Part shown: positions 6,898-13,345 of the stretch, piece after piece
Layout of the letters: every line of letters begins with the position of its first letter
Numbering within the stretch: position 1 is the stretch's first letter
DNA from: a virus
Reading direction: 5' to 3' (one strand)
Virus record (IMG/VR): IMGVR_UViG_3300047317_000619
Coordinates: 1-25,180 of that record
Length of the DNA: 25,180 nt
Translations under genes and position numbers: made by a program
Notes under the pieces: generated by a model
Told to the model about the DNA's origin: nothing
Databases searched by the model: none
Seen by the model: the letters and a program-made list of their open reading frames with translations, nothing else

Positions 6898-7941
6898 TTA
6901 CGCGATCGAGTACACGCCGTGGCAGTTACGCTGGTTGCACGTCAGTGCTCCGGCGTAAGTCACGGCACGGTAGAACACGTACTTGTTTTCGGGACGGGCG
7001 GGCGCATGCTTCTTCATGTTCTCGCCAGCGACCACGGTCGGGAAGATGTGGCTGGTGTCGAGCACGAAGCCGTACTTGGCCAAGCCGAGGTCATCGAGGG
7101 TCGGATCGTATTCGAGATCGAGGCCCTTGAAGCTCAGATCGGCAACGCTCGCATCCAGACGACCGGACTTGGCCCAGCCTTCCATGGTGAAGTTGCCCTT
7201 GGAACGAAGCTCCTGCTCGAACGCGTCGAGGAAGGACGAGCCGGCGAGGAACAGGTTCGGCTTGCCACCGAAACGACGGAGCTGGCGGAACTCGTTCTGC
7301 AGCTTGGTGGTGAGCACCAGGTTGCTCGGCGTGCCGGTGTTGAGCGCCAGCGCCGCACGGTTCTGCCACCAGTTGTTGGCGACAGGATCAATACCGCCCA
7401 CGACGGCACCGGCGGTCGGCGCGTCGAGCACCATGCTGCGGATGCCCGGGATCAGGTTCGAGTCCTGCGTGCCGTCCTTCCAGTACATGGTGTTGAAGCC
7501 GCGATCGATGCCTTCCTGCATGTCCTCGAGCTTGTCCTCGAGCAGGTTGGCGAGCGCGGTCATCTCGCGGTCGGACGCCTTCGACGTGCTTTCGCCAGTC
7601 GTGGAATCGTTGACCTCGATGCCGTCCTTGATGAGTTCGTGCATCGAGAACGAGATACCCGCATGGATCAACTTGTACGGATAGGTCGCGGTCTTGATGT
7701 TCGCCGGGTTGACGTAGCCGACGGAATCATCGTGCTGGAAGCCCTGGATGGTCGTCGAGTACACGCCCTTGACGCGCACGGTGACGTTGCCCTGGCCGCC
7801 GGGAATGGTCTTCTCCTTGGCCTGCATGGCCTTGAGAAGCGGCTTGCTCTGGATGGTCTGCGAGAAGATGGTCCCGCGCTTGAAATGGAAATCGATCGCC
7901 GCGTTGGCGATGTTCTCGACTTCTTGGAGAGTGAAGGCCAC
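6898..7941 (-). CDS. Major capsid protein
   Basis: 347 aa from a GTG start at 7941-7939 with a good ribosome-binding site (AGGGGA). The sequence (MAFTLQEVENIANAAIDFHF at the N-terminus, KPLLKAMQAKEKTIPGGQGN, then SFSMHELIKDGIEVND near residue 98) is typical of podoviral major capsid proteins of the HK97 fold. The long N-terminal helix, the extended loop rich in Gly and Gln, and the YPYKLIHAGISFS core strand are seen. It follows the scaffold gene and precedes a decoration-like gene, the standard order. There is no N-terminal prohead-protease cleavage motif that I can identify, in keeping with a separate scaffold protein. Confidence 0.9.
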   Translation of the reverse strand: MAFTLQEVENIANAAIDFHFKRGTIFSQTIQSKPLLKAMQAKEKTIPGGQGNVTVRVKGVYSTTIQGFQHDDSVGYVNPANIKTATYPYKLIHAGISFSMHELIKDGIEVNDSTTGESTSKASDREMTALANLLEDKLEDMQEGIDRGFNTMYWKDGTQDSNLIPGIRSMVLDAPTAGAVVGGIDPVANNWWQNRAALALNTGTPSNLVLTTKLQNEFRQLRRFGGKPNLFLAGSSFLDAFEQELRSKGNFTMEGWAKSGRLDASVADLSFKGLDLEYDPTLDDLGLAKYGFVLDTSHIFPTVVAGENMKKHAPARPENKYVFYRAVTYAGALTCNQRNCHGVYSIA

Positions 7942-7966
7942 AATAATCCCCTAGGGAATGGACCGT

Positions 7967-9007
7967 TCAGGCGCCGACCGATTGCCGAACTACGTCGAGC
8001 ATGTTTTTCGGGGCAGCTGTTGAACGGGGCGAAACGCCACCATTGAGAACGGGCCGAATTTCCTGTGCCTTCGGGGAAAACCGCTTGAAACGTTCCGTCA
8101 CGGTCTTCAAAGCATCCTCAGAGAGCTTGATCGTCTCTTCGGAGTTCGGAAACCACGGACGGCCTACTTCGCGGGTCTTGCGCTCGATGGCCAGTTCGAC
8201 AAGTTCTGCAACCTGGTCACGCTTCAGATGCCAATCCGGATCGCGTTCGGCTTTCTTCGCTTCCCACGCCTCGGCTGAACTCACCGTGCTAGACACCAGC
8301 GCCTGGTGCTCACTTCGCTGCTGATCGGCCCGCTGGCGCTCTGTCAACTGCGTGACGTGAGTGGTTGCCAGTTTGGCTTCGGCTTGCGCCTTGGCCAGGG
8401 TCTTCGCATCCGCTTCGGTGAGATACCCCTGGTCGACGCGCGTTTGCAGGTCGGCCGGAAGTGTTTCGCCTGACATCTCCTGCAGCTTCGCCACGATGGG
8501 CATCAGCCGCGCGAGTGCGTCCTGGGGACGCGGAGAGCGCAACATCGCTGCTATTTCCAGCGTGCCGGCGACGTCCTCGGGGGACAGGCCAGCGTTGCGA
8601 ACGAACGTGTCGATCTTGTCGAATTCGGCGGCCTTCGGCTTGAGACTTTCGATCTCGGCGCTTTGGGCCTTCAAACTCTTGGTGAGCTTCGTGAAACGCC
8701 GCTGGGTGCGGGCGGTGAGCGCCTTGATTTCTTCCGGCGACATCTCATCGTCGGTGTCATCTTCGGCTTTCGAGGCAGGGTCGCCGTCAGCCGGCGCATC
8801 CGTGCTCTTTGGTGCTGGCGATTCACCTTTCGGCGCGATCGCGGCTTTCACCGCGTCGAGCATCGTTCCGGCCGGTTTTTCGTCTGCAGTTGACGAGGCT
8901 GCGGTAGTTGCGTCGGAGGTGGTATTTGCGGCAACATCGGCCGCGGAATTGGTGGTGTCTACGACCGCAGAGGTGTCCGCAGCCGAAGCCGGTGACGAGT
9001 CCAGCAT
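7967..9007 (-). CDS. Capsid scaffolding protein
   Basis: 346 aa, starting MLDSSPASAADTSAVV. The first about 90 residues are low-complexity (Ala, Ser, Thr, Asp). An acidic segment (EDDTDDEMSPEEIKAL) leads into a charged heptad-like helix from about residue 95 to 145 (RTQRRFTKLTKSLKAQSAEI), and more charged helices follow. The C-terminus is basic with KNMLDVVRQSVGA. This is the usual architecture of phage scaffolds, which template procapsid assembly and leave before or during packaging. It lies immediately upstream of the major capsid gene. Its ribosome-binding site is GGGAGAG, and promoter-like element G lies about 70 bases upstream. Confidence 0.85.
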   Translation of the reverse strand: MLDSSPASAADTSAVVDTTNSAADVAANTTSDATTAASSTADEKPAGTMLDAVKAAIAPKGESPAPKSTDAPADGDPASKAEDDTDDEMSPEEIKALTARTQRRFTKLTKSLKAQSAEIESLKPKAAEFDKIDTFVRNAGLSPEDVAGTLEIAAMLRSPRPQDALARLMPIVAKLQEMSGETLPADLQTRVDQGYLTEADAKTLAKAQAEAKLATTHVTQLTERQRADQQRSEHQALVSSTVSSAEAWEAKKAERDPDWHLKRDQVAELVELAIERKTREVGRPWFPNSEETIKLSEDALKTVTERFKRFSPKAQEIRPVLNGGVSPRSTAAPKNMLDVVRQSVGA

Positions 9008-9068
9008 TCAGTCTCTCCCGAACGCCTTTGCCAAAACCACCGGAATGATGGGCTTGGCGAAAGCGTTG

Positions 9069-9097
9069 TTGACAGTAATCTCTCAGTTCGCTACAGG
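9069..9097 (+). promoter_or_regulatory. Possible plus-strand promoter for the small-gene block
   Basis: TTGACA at 9069-9074 is a consensus -35; 17 bases later TACAGG (9092-9097) is a poor -10. It overlaps element G on the other strand and lies 30 bases upstream of the first plus-strand gene. No copy of the YGTNGNRAACTGAGAG element faces this block, so it may depend on host polymerase. Weak evidence. Confidence 0.3.
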
Positions 9098-9105
9098 CTT
9101 GTCAA
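9077..9105 (-). promoter_or_regulatory. Phage promoter-like element G (upstream of scaffold)
   Basis: On the minus strand TTGACA (9105-9100) is followed by the core TGTAGCGAACTGAGAG (9095-9080) and then ATTACTG. It matches the eight-member family with the standard 12-base spacing between TTGAC and AACTGAGAG. It lies about 70 bases upstream of the scaffold start and would drive scaffold, major capsid and the following tail genes. If a sigma70-type -10 is used it would be GAGATT, 17 bases from TTGACA. Confidence 0.65.
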
Positions 9106-9128
9106 GTAGCCAGAGATTCGGAGGGAAA

Positions 9129-9389
9129 ATGGATCTTGCAACTTGTCGTACGCGCCTGATCGCTACGCGATCTGCGGAAGGCGCCGATACCCCAAACGGC
9201 ATCGCAATCTCGGGCATCATCGAACAGCTAGAGAAATTGCCGAATTACGTTCGCCAAGATTGGGCCAGGGATGAACGGCAGACACTGCCGTATTTGCTGG
9301 AAAAGAAGCTCGCGCGGCTGGAAAGCTGCCCCGCTGACCTCCGCGAAGACATTCTTCAAGTCGCCCATGCCGCGCTGCTTGGGCTTTAA
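9129..9389 (+). CDS. Hypothetical protein, first gene of the plus-strand block
   Basis: 86 aa from ATG at 9129 with a strong ribosome-binding site (GGAGGG, 9120-9125). The same frame is open far upstream, but that part only mirrors the scaffold gene, so the short start is preferred. The N-terminus is MDLATCRTRLIATRSAEG, and the body is helical with charged residues (EQLEKLPNYVRQDWARDE, LLEKKLARLESCPADLRED). No domain is recognised. It leads a run of small genes transcribed opposite to the structural genes and is likely an accessory or early protein. Confidence 0.7.
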   Translation: MDLATCRTRLIATRSAEGADTPNGIAISGIIEQLEKLPNYVRQDWARDERQTLPYLLEKKLARLESCPADLREDILQVAHAALLGL

Positions 9390-9390
9390 C

Positions 9391-9531
9391 GGTCCGATGT
9401 GAGGAATGAGGAAGTCCCCGGACCGTCTGTGCACAGGCACCGGGCGTCGGCTAGACGGCGAAACATTCTGATCTAGCAGAGGCCGGACAGGACCCTCGGG
9501 TGCCATAAGCCGCAGCGGGTGGAAGCCCCGC
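9391..9531 (+). ncRNA. Candidate structured RNA or structured leader
   Basis: About 160 bases without a gene hold several complementary pairs in the plus-strand sense: GGTCCG/CGGACC (9391-9396 with 9419-9424), CCGTCT/AGACGG (9423-9428 with 9453-9458) enclosing hairpin GTGC-ACAG-GCAC (9429-9440), and hairpin GCGGG/CCCGC (9515-9519 with 9527-9531). The first two share two bases and so would be alternative or adjacent. The Shine-Dalgarno sequence of the next gene (GAGGAG, 9540-9545) starts just after the last hairpin. It matches no RNA family I can name; a cis-regulatory leader or a small RNA are both possible. Confidence 0.3.
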
Positions 9532-9552
9532 ACACTGACGAGGAGAGTGAGT

Positions 9553-9738
9553 GTGCCGGACAATCTCGACAAGCGCTGGTGCTGTTTCAACTGCAACCGA
9601 ACCATGCGCCTTGGCGAAATGGAGCTTGGCAGCGCCAATAGCTTCATCTGCCCGCATTGCGACAGCGACGACACGCACCCAGCCGAAGGCGTTGTCGAGT
9701 TGGAGGAGTATCACGGCGACATCGGAACGAGGAACTAG
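9553..9738 (+). CDS. Small zinc-ribbon protein
   Basis: 61 aa from GTG at 9553, chosen because the Shine-Dalgarno sequence GAGGAG sits seven bases upstream; an earlier GTG at 9547 would be too close. Two CxxC pairs are visible, CFNC (residues 11-14) and CPHC (33-36), separated by 18 residues, the layout of a treble-clef or zinc-ribbon fold. The C-terminal third is acidic (EGVVELEEYHGDIG). Such phage zinc ribbons can bind nucleic acid or mediate protein contacts; no specific role is recognisable. It is the first gene after the candidate structured RNA. Confidence 0.7.
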   Translation: MPDNLDKRWCCFNCNRTMRLGEMELGSANSFICPHCDSDDTHPAEGVVELEEYHGDIGTRN

Positions 9739-9741
9739 ACC

Positions 9742-9837
9742 ATGCCCCACTACACCCTGACGCTTTCCGGCCGTTTGGCGCTGGTGCTGGCGAGTCTTTG
9801 CATCGGCGCCGGCTTCATCCTTGGGAGAATCGTTTGA
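9742..9837 (+). CDS. Miniature single-span membrane protein (31 aa)
   Basis: The ORF reads MPHYTLTLSGRLALVLASLC followed by IGAGFILGRIV and TGA. It has a ribosome-binding site GAGGAA eight bases upstream and a start three bases after the previous stop. Residues 11-28 form one hydrophobic helix with Gly/Ala small-residue faces, flanked by a single Arg on either side. No family is recognised. Similar tiny membrane proteins in phage accessory blocks include lysis, superinfection-exclusion and membrane-stress proteins, but none of these can be assigned. Confidence 0.55.
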   Translation: MPHYTLTLSGRLALVLASLCIGAGFILGRIV

Positions 9838-9840
9838 GCG

Positions 9841-10020
9841 ATGGGCGTGAACGCAAGCTTCAAAATGGACCCAGCCGAAACAGTGATCGCTGCTTGGCAT
9901 GAGGCTTACGTCTCATTCGACGGCGGCAAGATGTGGTTTGCCGTTGGCGGCGGTCAATCGCCCATCCAGGCCATGGAAATTATCGAGTGGTATCGAAGCA
10001 AGTACAGGGTTCAGCGGTGA
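9841..10020 (+). CDS. Hypothetical small protein (59 aa)
   Basis: The start ATG at 9841 lies three bases after the previous stop. The protein contains AAWHEAYVSFDGGKMWFAVG and a helix ending EIIEWYRSKYRVQR. Aromatic residues are frequent and charges are balanced. GTG and ATG codons at the third and ninth positions are alternative starts; the first was chosen for its spacing to GGGAGA upstream. It fits the tight packing of the plus-strand block. Function unknown. Confidence 0.55.
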   Translation: MGVNASFKMDPAETVIAAWHEAYVSFDGGKMWFAVGGGQSPIQAMEIIEWYRSKYRVQR

Positions 10021-10036
10021 GGCGGGGGGAACGAAC

Positions 10037-10231
10037 ATGAGCGACAGAATGACAATCTGCGATGTGACCGGCTGGGTTTTGATCTGCCCAGAGGAGGATG
10101 GCGACGAGTGGCACATCGCTTGGTTGGACCCTTTCAGTTCCAAAAAGGCGGCGCTCGCTTTCGCAAAAGAAAACAATTGGACGAAGCCGTATCGCGTCGT
10201 TCGCGGGCGCGTCTCAGTTGATCCACTCTAG
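10037..10231 (+). CDS. Hypothetical small protein (64 aa)
   Basis: It starts MSDRMTICDVTGWVLICPEE after a purine-rich ribosome-binding site (GGGGGGA). The sequence is a compact alpha/beta pattern: strand (GWVLICPE), WHIAWLDPF, a helix (SKKAALAFAKENN) and strand YRVVRGRVSVDPL. The frame extends upstream only through overlap with the preceding gene. No family is recognised; it resembles the many small single-domain proteins of phage early regions. Confidence 0.6.
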   Translation: MSDRMTICDVTGWVLICPEEDGDEWHIAWLDPFSSKKAALAFAKENNWTKPYRVVRGRVSVDPL

Positions 10232-10253
10232 CGCAGTGACAGGGAGAGCCCCG

Positions 10254-10514
10254 ATGACAGAAGTCACAGATGAGATGTGCAGGTTAGCTATTGGCGCCCT
10301 GAAGCCAGACCGCATCCAAGGGTATTCTACCCGTCAAGGCAAGCGCGGGACCGAATGGGGATCACCGCATTACATCAGAGACATTTTTCTTCCTGTAGAA
10401 CGGCAGGAGCTATGGCGCGGCGATAGCCACGAGGAAATGATGGAGAGGTGCGAGATCGAGAAGATGCGATTAGCCCTCTCTGCCGCACTCAGGCAAGGAG
10501 AACGTCATGGCTAA
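10254..10514 (+). CDS. Hypothetical small protein (86 aa)
   Basis: The ATG at 10254 is preceded by AGGGAG at good spacing. The N-terminal part MTEVTDEMCRLAIGALKPD is followed by a Gly/Thr/Arg-rich middle and a helical C-terminus HEEMMERCEIEKMRLALSAA. The last eight bases overlap the next gene. The N-terminal pattern with a helix beginning VTDEMCRLA is common in small phage proteins of unknown role. Function unknown. Confidence 0.6.
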   Translation: MTEVTDEMCRLAIGALKPDRIQGYSTRQGKRGTEWGSPHYIRDIFLPVERQELWRGDSHEEMMERCEIEKMRLALSAALRQGERHG

Positions 10515-10782
10515 CTGGGAATCGATCGATAGCGCACCGAAGGACCTCACCTGGATCAAGGTGCGCGGTCACGACTACGGAGACCGCACCCGCAGGCGAC
10601 ACTACGCCATTGCCTTCTACGAAAACGACAATTGGAACGAGGTCGGGAGCGAAGGTGGCCTGCTCTACTATCTCGATGGCTGGCAGCCGCTATCGAATCC
10701 GCATGGTGAGGTCAAAACCGGACCTGCGGTAGGCAATGAGTTCCCGAACGGGTACGAACTCTCGAATGGAGAGCGTTCATGA
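10507..10782 (+). CDS. Small phage protein with WxxI-xSAPKD ... GWQPL pattern
   Basis: 91 aa starting MANWESIDSAPKDLTWIKVR, ribosome-binding site AAGGAG. The pattern of an N-terminal W-x-S-I-D-S-A-P-K-D, aromatic strands (HYAIAFYENDNWNEV) and DGWQPLSNP near residue 57 resembles small phage proteins of the DUF551-like or 'SAPKD' type, whose role is unknown. The start overlaps the previous gene by eight bases and its TGA overlaps the next start (ATGA). Confidence 0.65.
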   Translation: MANWESIDSAPKDLTWIKVRGHDYGDRTRRRHYAIAFYENDNWNEVGSEGGLLYYLDGWQPLSNPHGEVKTGPAVGNEFPNGYELSNGERS

Positions 10783-10883
10783 GCAGCTTGGAACTATGGC
10801 TGTTGCTGTGGGGCTGGAGCATGTCCTGCTATCTGGCCGGCCTTTTCAACGGTGCCAGAATCGAACGGCGCCGGCACACTTGA
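10779..10883 (+). CDS. Miniature membrane protein (34 aa)
   Basis: The ORF begins MSSLELWLLLWGWSMSCYLA and continues GLFNGARIERRRHT. The first 24 residues form one hydrophobic, Trp/Leu-rich helix and the C-terminus is strongly basic (RIERRRH), so an N-out/C-in topology is predicted by the positive-inside rule. It is coupled to the previous gene by ATGA and has GGAGAG upstream. A second miniature membrane protein in the same block; function unknown. Confidence 0.55.
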   Translation: MSSLELWLLLWGWSMSCYLAGLFNGARIERRRHT

Positions 10884-10904
10884 CCGATCATTGAGGATGA
10901 GACC

Positions 10905-11258
10905 ATGATTGAACACACTCCGACGCCTTGGTATGCCGAAGACTGGACCGATGACAATGGGTCGGAATTGGTCACGGTTGCAGCGCATGAACCAGAAGTC
11001 CTGGGTCCGGGGCAGTCCAGCATCTGGCCGGATGGCATCCGTAAAATTCGCATTGCCGAGACGGTGGATTCCCCGAACCCCATTGCTGATGCCGCCTTTA
11101 TCGTTAAGGCTTGCAACAATCACGAGGCGCTGGTTCAAGCCCTGAAGGTTCTTCTTGAAGAGGCAGAGGGCTTTAACGTCAGCGGCGTCTATTTCGATGA
11201 GGACTGTATGGGCCACAAGGGGCCAGCCTTAGCGAGAGCCGCACTCTCCCGTTGTTGA
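10905..11258 (+). CDS. Conserved phage protein with NADAAFIVKACN-type motif
   Basis: 117 aa starting MIEHTPTPWYAEDWTDD, with GAGGATGAGA upstream. The pattern HTPTPW at the start, NPIADAAFIVKACNNHEALV near residues 58-77 and a C-terminal GPALARAALSRC matches a widespread small phage protein (family knowledge: 'HTPGPW ... NARFIVRACNAHD ... ARAAL'). Its function is unknown, and it usually occurs in early or replication-side regions of Proteobacteria phages. It is the most recognisable member of the plus-strand block. Confidence 0.75.
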   Translation: MIEHTPTPWYAEDWTDDNGSELVTVAAHEPEVLGPGQSSIWPDGIRKIRIAETVDSPNPIADAAFIVKACNNHEALVQALKVLLEEAEGFNVSGVYFDEDCMGHKGPALARAALSRC

Positions 11259-11271
11259 GCAGGGAATGACG

Positions 11272-11475
11272 ATGACTATTCACGCCGGACCGTATATTCA
11301 AAGAAGCATCCGCTACCAACTCGGGTGGGCTCGGCAATTCCGAGAGGACGCCGCAGCCCTTGAGGCAAAAGCTGCCGAGAAGCTTGCCGCAGCGATTGAG
11401 TGTGAACGCAAGGCCGCATCAATGGCGGCCGGAACAGACTTCACTCCCTCGTTAGAACTACTTCCGCAGTCGTAA
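11272..11475 (+). CDS. Small helical Ala-rich protein (67 aa)
   Basis: Start chosen at ATG 11272 because AGGGA (11261-11265) lies six bases upstream; ATG 11266 would touch the ribosome-binding site. The sequence is mostly one long charged helix (FREDAAALEAKAAEKLAAAI, ECERKAAS) that could form a coiled coil, with a short polar tail. No family is recognised. Confidence 0.55.
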   Translation: MTIHAGPYIQRSIRYQLGWARQFREDAAALEAKAAEKLAAAIECERKAASMAAGTDFTPSLELLPQS

Positions 11476-11493
11476 GCGAACATCGAGGTACAC

Positions 11494-11667
11494 ATGAAGC
11501 GCAACTTCCCTGACCGGCCGCTCGGCGAACCCGTCAAATCGTTTGATGAGACTTTTAGCGCCCAAACGATACTGCTGGAAGAGTTCTTCCCCACAGAGAA
11601 ATGGCTTAAGGACCCCGAGGTGAAGCAAGCGGTTCATCGCAAGCCCGCTGCTGGGCAAAAGACATGA
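11494..11667 (+). CDS. Hypothetical small protein (57 aa)
   Basis: ATG at 11494 with GAGGT five bases upstream. The protein reads MKRNFPDRPLGEPVKSFDET, then a short helix (TILLEEFFPTEKWLKD) and a basic tail ending GQKT. Its TGA overlaps the next start (ATGA), so it is probably coupled to the Lar-like gene. Function unknown. Confidence 0.5.
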   Translation: MKRNFPDRPLGEPVKSFDETFSAQTILLEEFFPTEKWLKDPEVKQAVHRKPAAGQKT

Positions 11668-11882
11668 CAGACTGGATCAGCACAATGCAGCCCTGCCCAC
11701 GCTGCGGCGGATCACCTCAGTGCGAGGTCTCTCAGCAATATGAGACGGAATGGCGATTGCTGGAGATCACCCAATGCTCGCAATGCGGTGCATCTACAGA
11801 GCCGCATGAAACGAGAGAACTGGCCGACGCGGCGTGGAATGCGGGTCGCGTAAGCGATCCTGGGCAATCACCGAGCAAGTGA
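11664..11882 (+). CDS. Lar-like restriction-alleviation (zinc-finger) protein
   Basis: 72 aa. The pattern MQPCPRCGG (Cys 11 and 14), CSQCGA (Cys 38 and 41) and a C-terminal helix with ETRELADAAWNAGRV is the hallmark of the Lar family: two CxxC knuckles and a terminal A-x-x-x-W-N. Lar of the Rac prophage relieves type I restriction by modulating the host enzyme; other family members are only predicted to do so. Length is normal for the family. It is coupled by ATGA to the preceding 57-aa gene and lies next to last in the block. It could alternatively be a general DNA-binding zinc ribbon. Confidence 0.7.
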   Translation: MTDWISTMQPCPRCGGSPQCEVSQQYETEWRLLEITQCSQCGASTEPHETRELADAAWNAGRVSDPGQSPSK

Positions 11883-11889
11883 GGGGATG

Positions 11890-12123
11890 ATGAGCGACCC
11901 GAGATATGAAGTCCTGCGAATTGCGATGCGCAAGATCGCTTGGCCGATGCTGACGCTTCGCGAATATGCAGAAGATCAGGGGCGTGATCTGGACGGCCAC
12001 ATGGCTCGCCAGATTGCCAACGATCCGCACTACCTCAAAGACATTGCCCAAAAAGCAATGGCGGAAATTGCTGGGATCGACCCTGAAGGCGTCAACGATA
12101 GACCACCTCCTCAATGTCCCTGA
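11890..12123 (+). CDS. Hypothetical small protein (77 aa), last gene of the block
   Basis: Start chosen at the second of two adjacent ATGs (11890), which is better spaced from GAGG at 11881-11884. The protein MSDPRYEVLRIAMRKIAWPM continues as a mostly helical polypeptide (REYAEDQGRDLDGHMARQIA, then YLKDIAQKAMAEIAGI) with a proline-rich end. No family is recognised. It ends seven bases before the convergent SGNH hydrolase gene on the minus strand; only a weak 5-bp CCTCA/TGAGG hairpin lies there. Confidence 0.55.
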   Translation: MSDPRYEVLRIAMRKIAWPMLTLREYAEDQGRDLDGHMARQIANDPHYLKDIAQKAMAEIAGIDPEGVNDRPPPQCP

Positions 12124-12130
12124 GGGAGCA

Positions 12131-13345
12131 CTAAGGCCGATGAACCAAAGCCGGATTGAACCGACCGGCGGCAGCCAAGGCAACCACCGGCGCTGATATC
12201 TCGTGGATGCCGTCCGTGGTGTACTGCGACCCACCCACGGCCGGGTTATTCCACAGAGAGCCATTCGCGCCGTTGCTCATGAAGCTGGCCGCGTCCACAA
12301 TCTGGTTGTATCCAGATAGCCCAGCGATGCCCGTGTTCAAGAGGACTCTCTGCGCTTCGTTCGCGAACGGCGTCTGGTTAACAGACGTTGCCCATGCATC
12401 AGTTGAAGTCGTCCACGGAGCTTCGTTATTCACGATCGTCCGAGTTTTACCTCCCGGAAACTGCACAGCCGCCGCGTCAATTGCCGCCAACACTGCCGAT
12501 GCGGCCGTGCCTGCATTGATATCGTTCAATCCGGGATCGACCCATTGATGGCTCGCGTATGTATTGACCAAAGAACGCCGCAACGCGCCGCCAGCGCCTT
12601 GCGCGACAGAGACAATGCCCTCGCCACCTACCGCCATATCCAAGAACGCGAACGAACCGCCAAACATGCGCGTGTAACCGTACAACCCGGCACTGTCCAA
12701 CGTCTGATCAAACTTACCCGCCATGCGAGATGACCCGAGCGCCCCAATCGTGGGAAGCCGCGTCATCCCGAAGATACCCGAGACAGGGATCATCGACCCG
12801 CTTCCATCGTCCACAACGGTCCCACTCATCGTGAGATCGCCTAGGTTGTGGTTCACCGCATCACCCAGAGACGTATTCAGCGGTCGGCCGTTCGTCTTGA
12901 CGAGATAAACCAGAGCCGTCGTGGTCTGAAAACGCCTGATCCAGAACTGCGCACCTTTCGGGATTGACACGCTTGCAAAATCTGAAAGCTGCACAGCCCC
13001 GGACGCGATCACAGCACTAGTTGACCCACCATTGAATTTAACCTGCGTGAACGTCCCCGCAGGATATTCCACAGAAGCTGTGGTTGTGCTCGAAGCTCCA
13101 GCCGCCACCTCTCCTGCCCCTGAAACCTGCATGAACATCAGTTTCAGGGCCGAGATATTATCCATCGCAATGTGCGAGGTCCGGCTATTCCAGGTCCCCG
13201 ATGTGGTCAACTTCGTATCGGGATAGTATGTCCGCCCTGCAACGGGGCCGAGGTAGGGTGTGATCCCCGACGACCCAAGGACAGCGCGAGACGCCGCGTA
13301 CGTCACCGGACGCGTCACGGGGTATGTGATCGGATAGGTGCTCAC
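12131..13345 (-). CDS. SGNH/GDSL-type hydrolase virion protein
   Basis: 404 aa from GTG 13345-13343, chosen because it overlaps the previous stop (GTGA); a 24-residue extension only reads through the neighbour. The N-terminal about 190 residues are beta-rich (virion attachment or carbohydrate-binding type). The catalytic half shows SGNH blocks: I as GALGSSRMAG (Ser 205/206), III as PGLNDINAG (Gly 272, Asn 274) and V as TTDGIHEIS (Asp 378, His 381). The first block is GSS rather than GDS, which some phage members share. Such enzymes deacylate or de-acetylate surface polysaccharide. It follows a 100-aa virion-like protein. By eye it is less G+C-rich than the portal and capsid genes. Confidence 0.75.
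   Translation of the reverse strand: MSTYPITYPVTRPVTYAASRAVLGSSGITPYLGPVAGRTYYPDTKLTTSGTWNSRTSHIAMDNISALKLMFMQVSGAGEVAAGASSTTTASVEYPAGTFTQVKFNGGSTSAVIASGAVQLSDFASVSIPKGAQFWIRRFQTTTALVYLVKTNGRPLNTSLGDAVNHNLGDLTMSGTVVDDGSGSMIPVSGIFGMTRLPTIGALGSSRMAGKFDQTLDSAGLYGYTRMFGGSFAFLDMAVGGEGIVSVAQGAGGALRRSLVNTYASHQWVDPGLNDINAGTAASAVLAAIDAAAVQFPGGKTRTIVNNEAPWTTSTDAWATSVNQTPFANEAQRVLLNTGIAGLSGYNQIVDAASFMSNGANGSLWNNPAVGGSQYTTDGIHEISAPVVALAAAGRFNPALVHRP

Noticed and set aside
8866-8880. Terminator at CCGGCCGGTTTTT within the scaffold gene
   Set aside because: The palindrome has no loop, lies inside a coding sequence and points against the gene.
9400-9424. RNase P-like sequence (GAGGAA ... AAGTCC)
   Set aside because: It resembles one conserved RNase P segment only loosely (one base short), and the other universal segments are not found.
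9228-9900. Two minus-strand ORFs of about 150 aa opposite the start of the small-gene block
   Set aside because: They have no ribosome-binding sites, overlap each other and mirror genes with good starts on the plus strand.
10205-10225. Additional copy of the promoter-like element (GTCTCAGTTGATCC)
   Set aside because: Only TCTCAGTT matches; the invariant GT and G positions of the consensus are missing, so this is at chance level.
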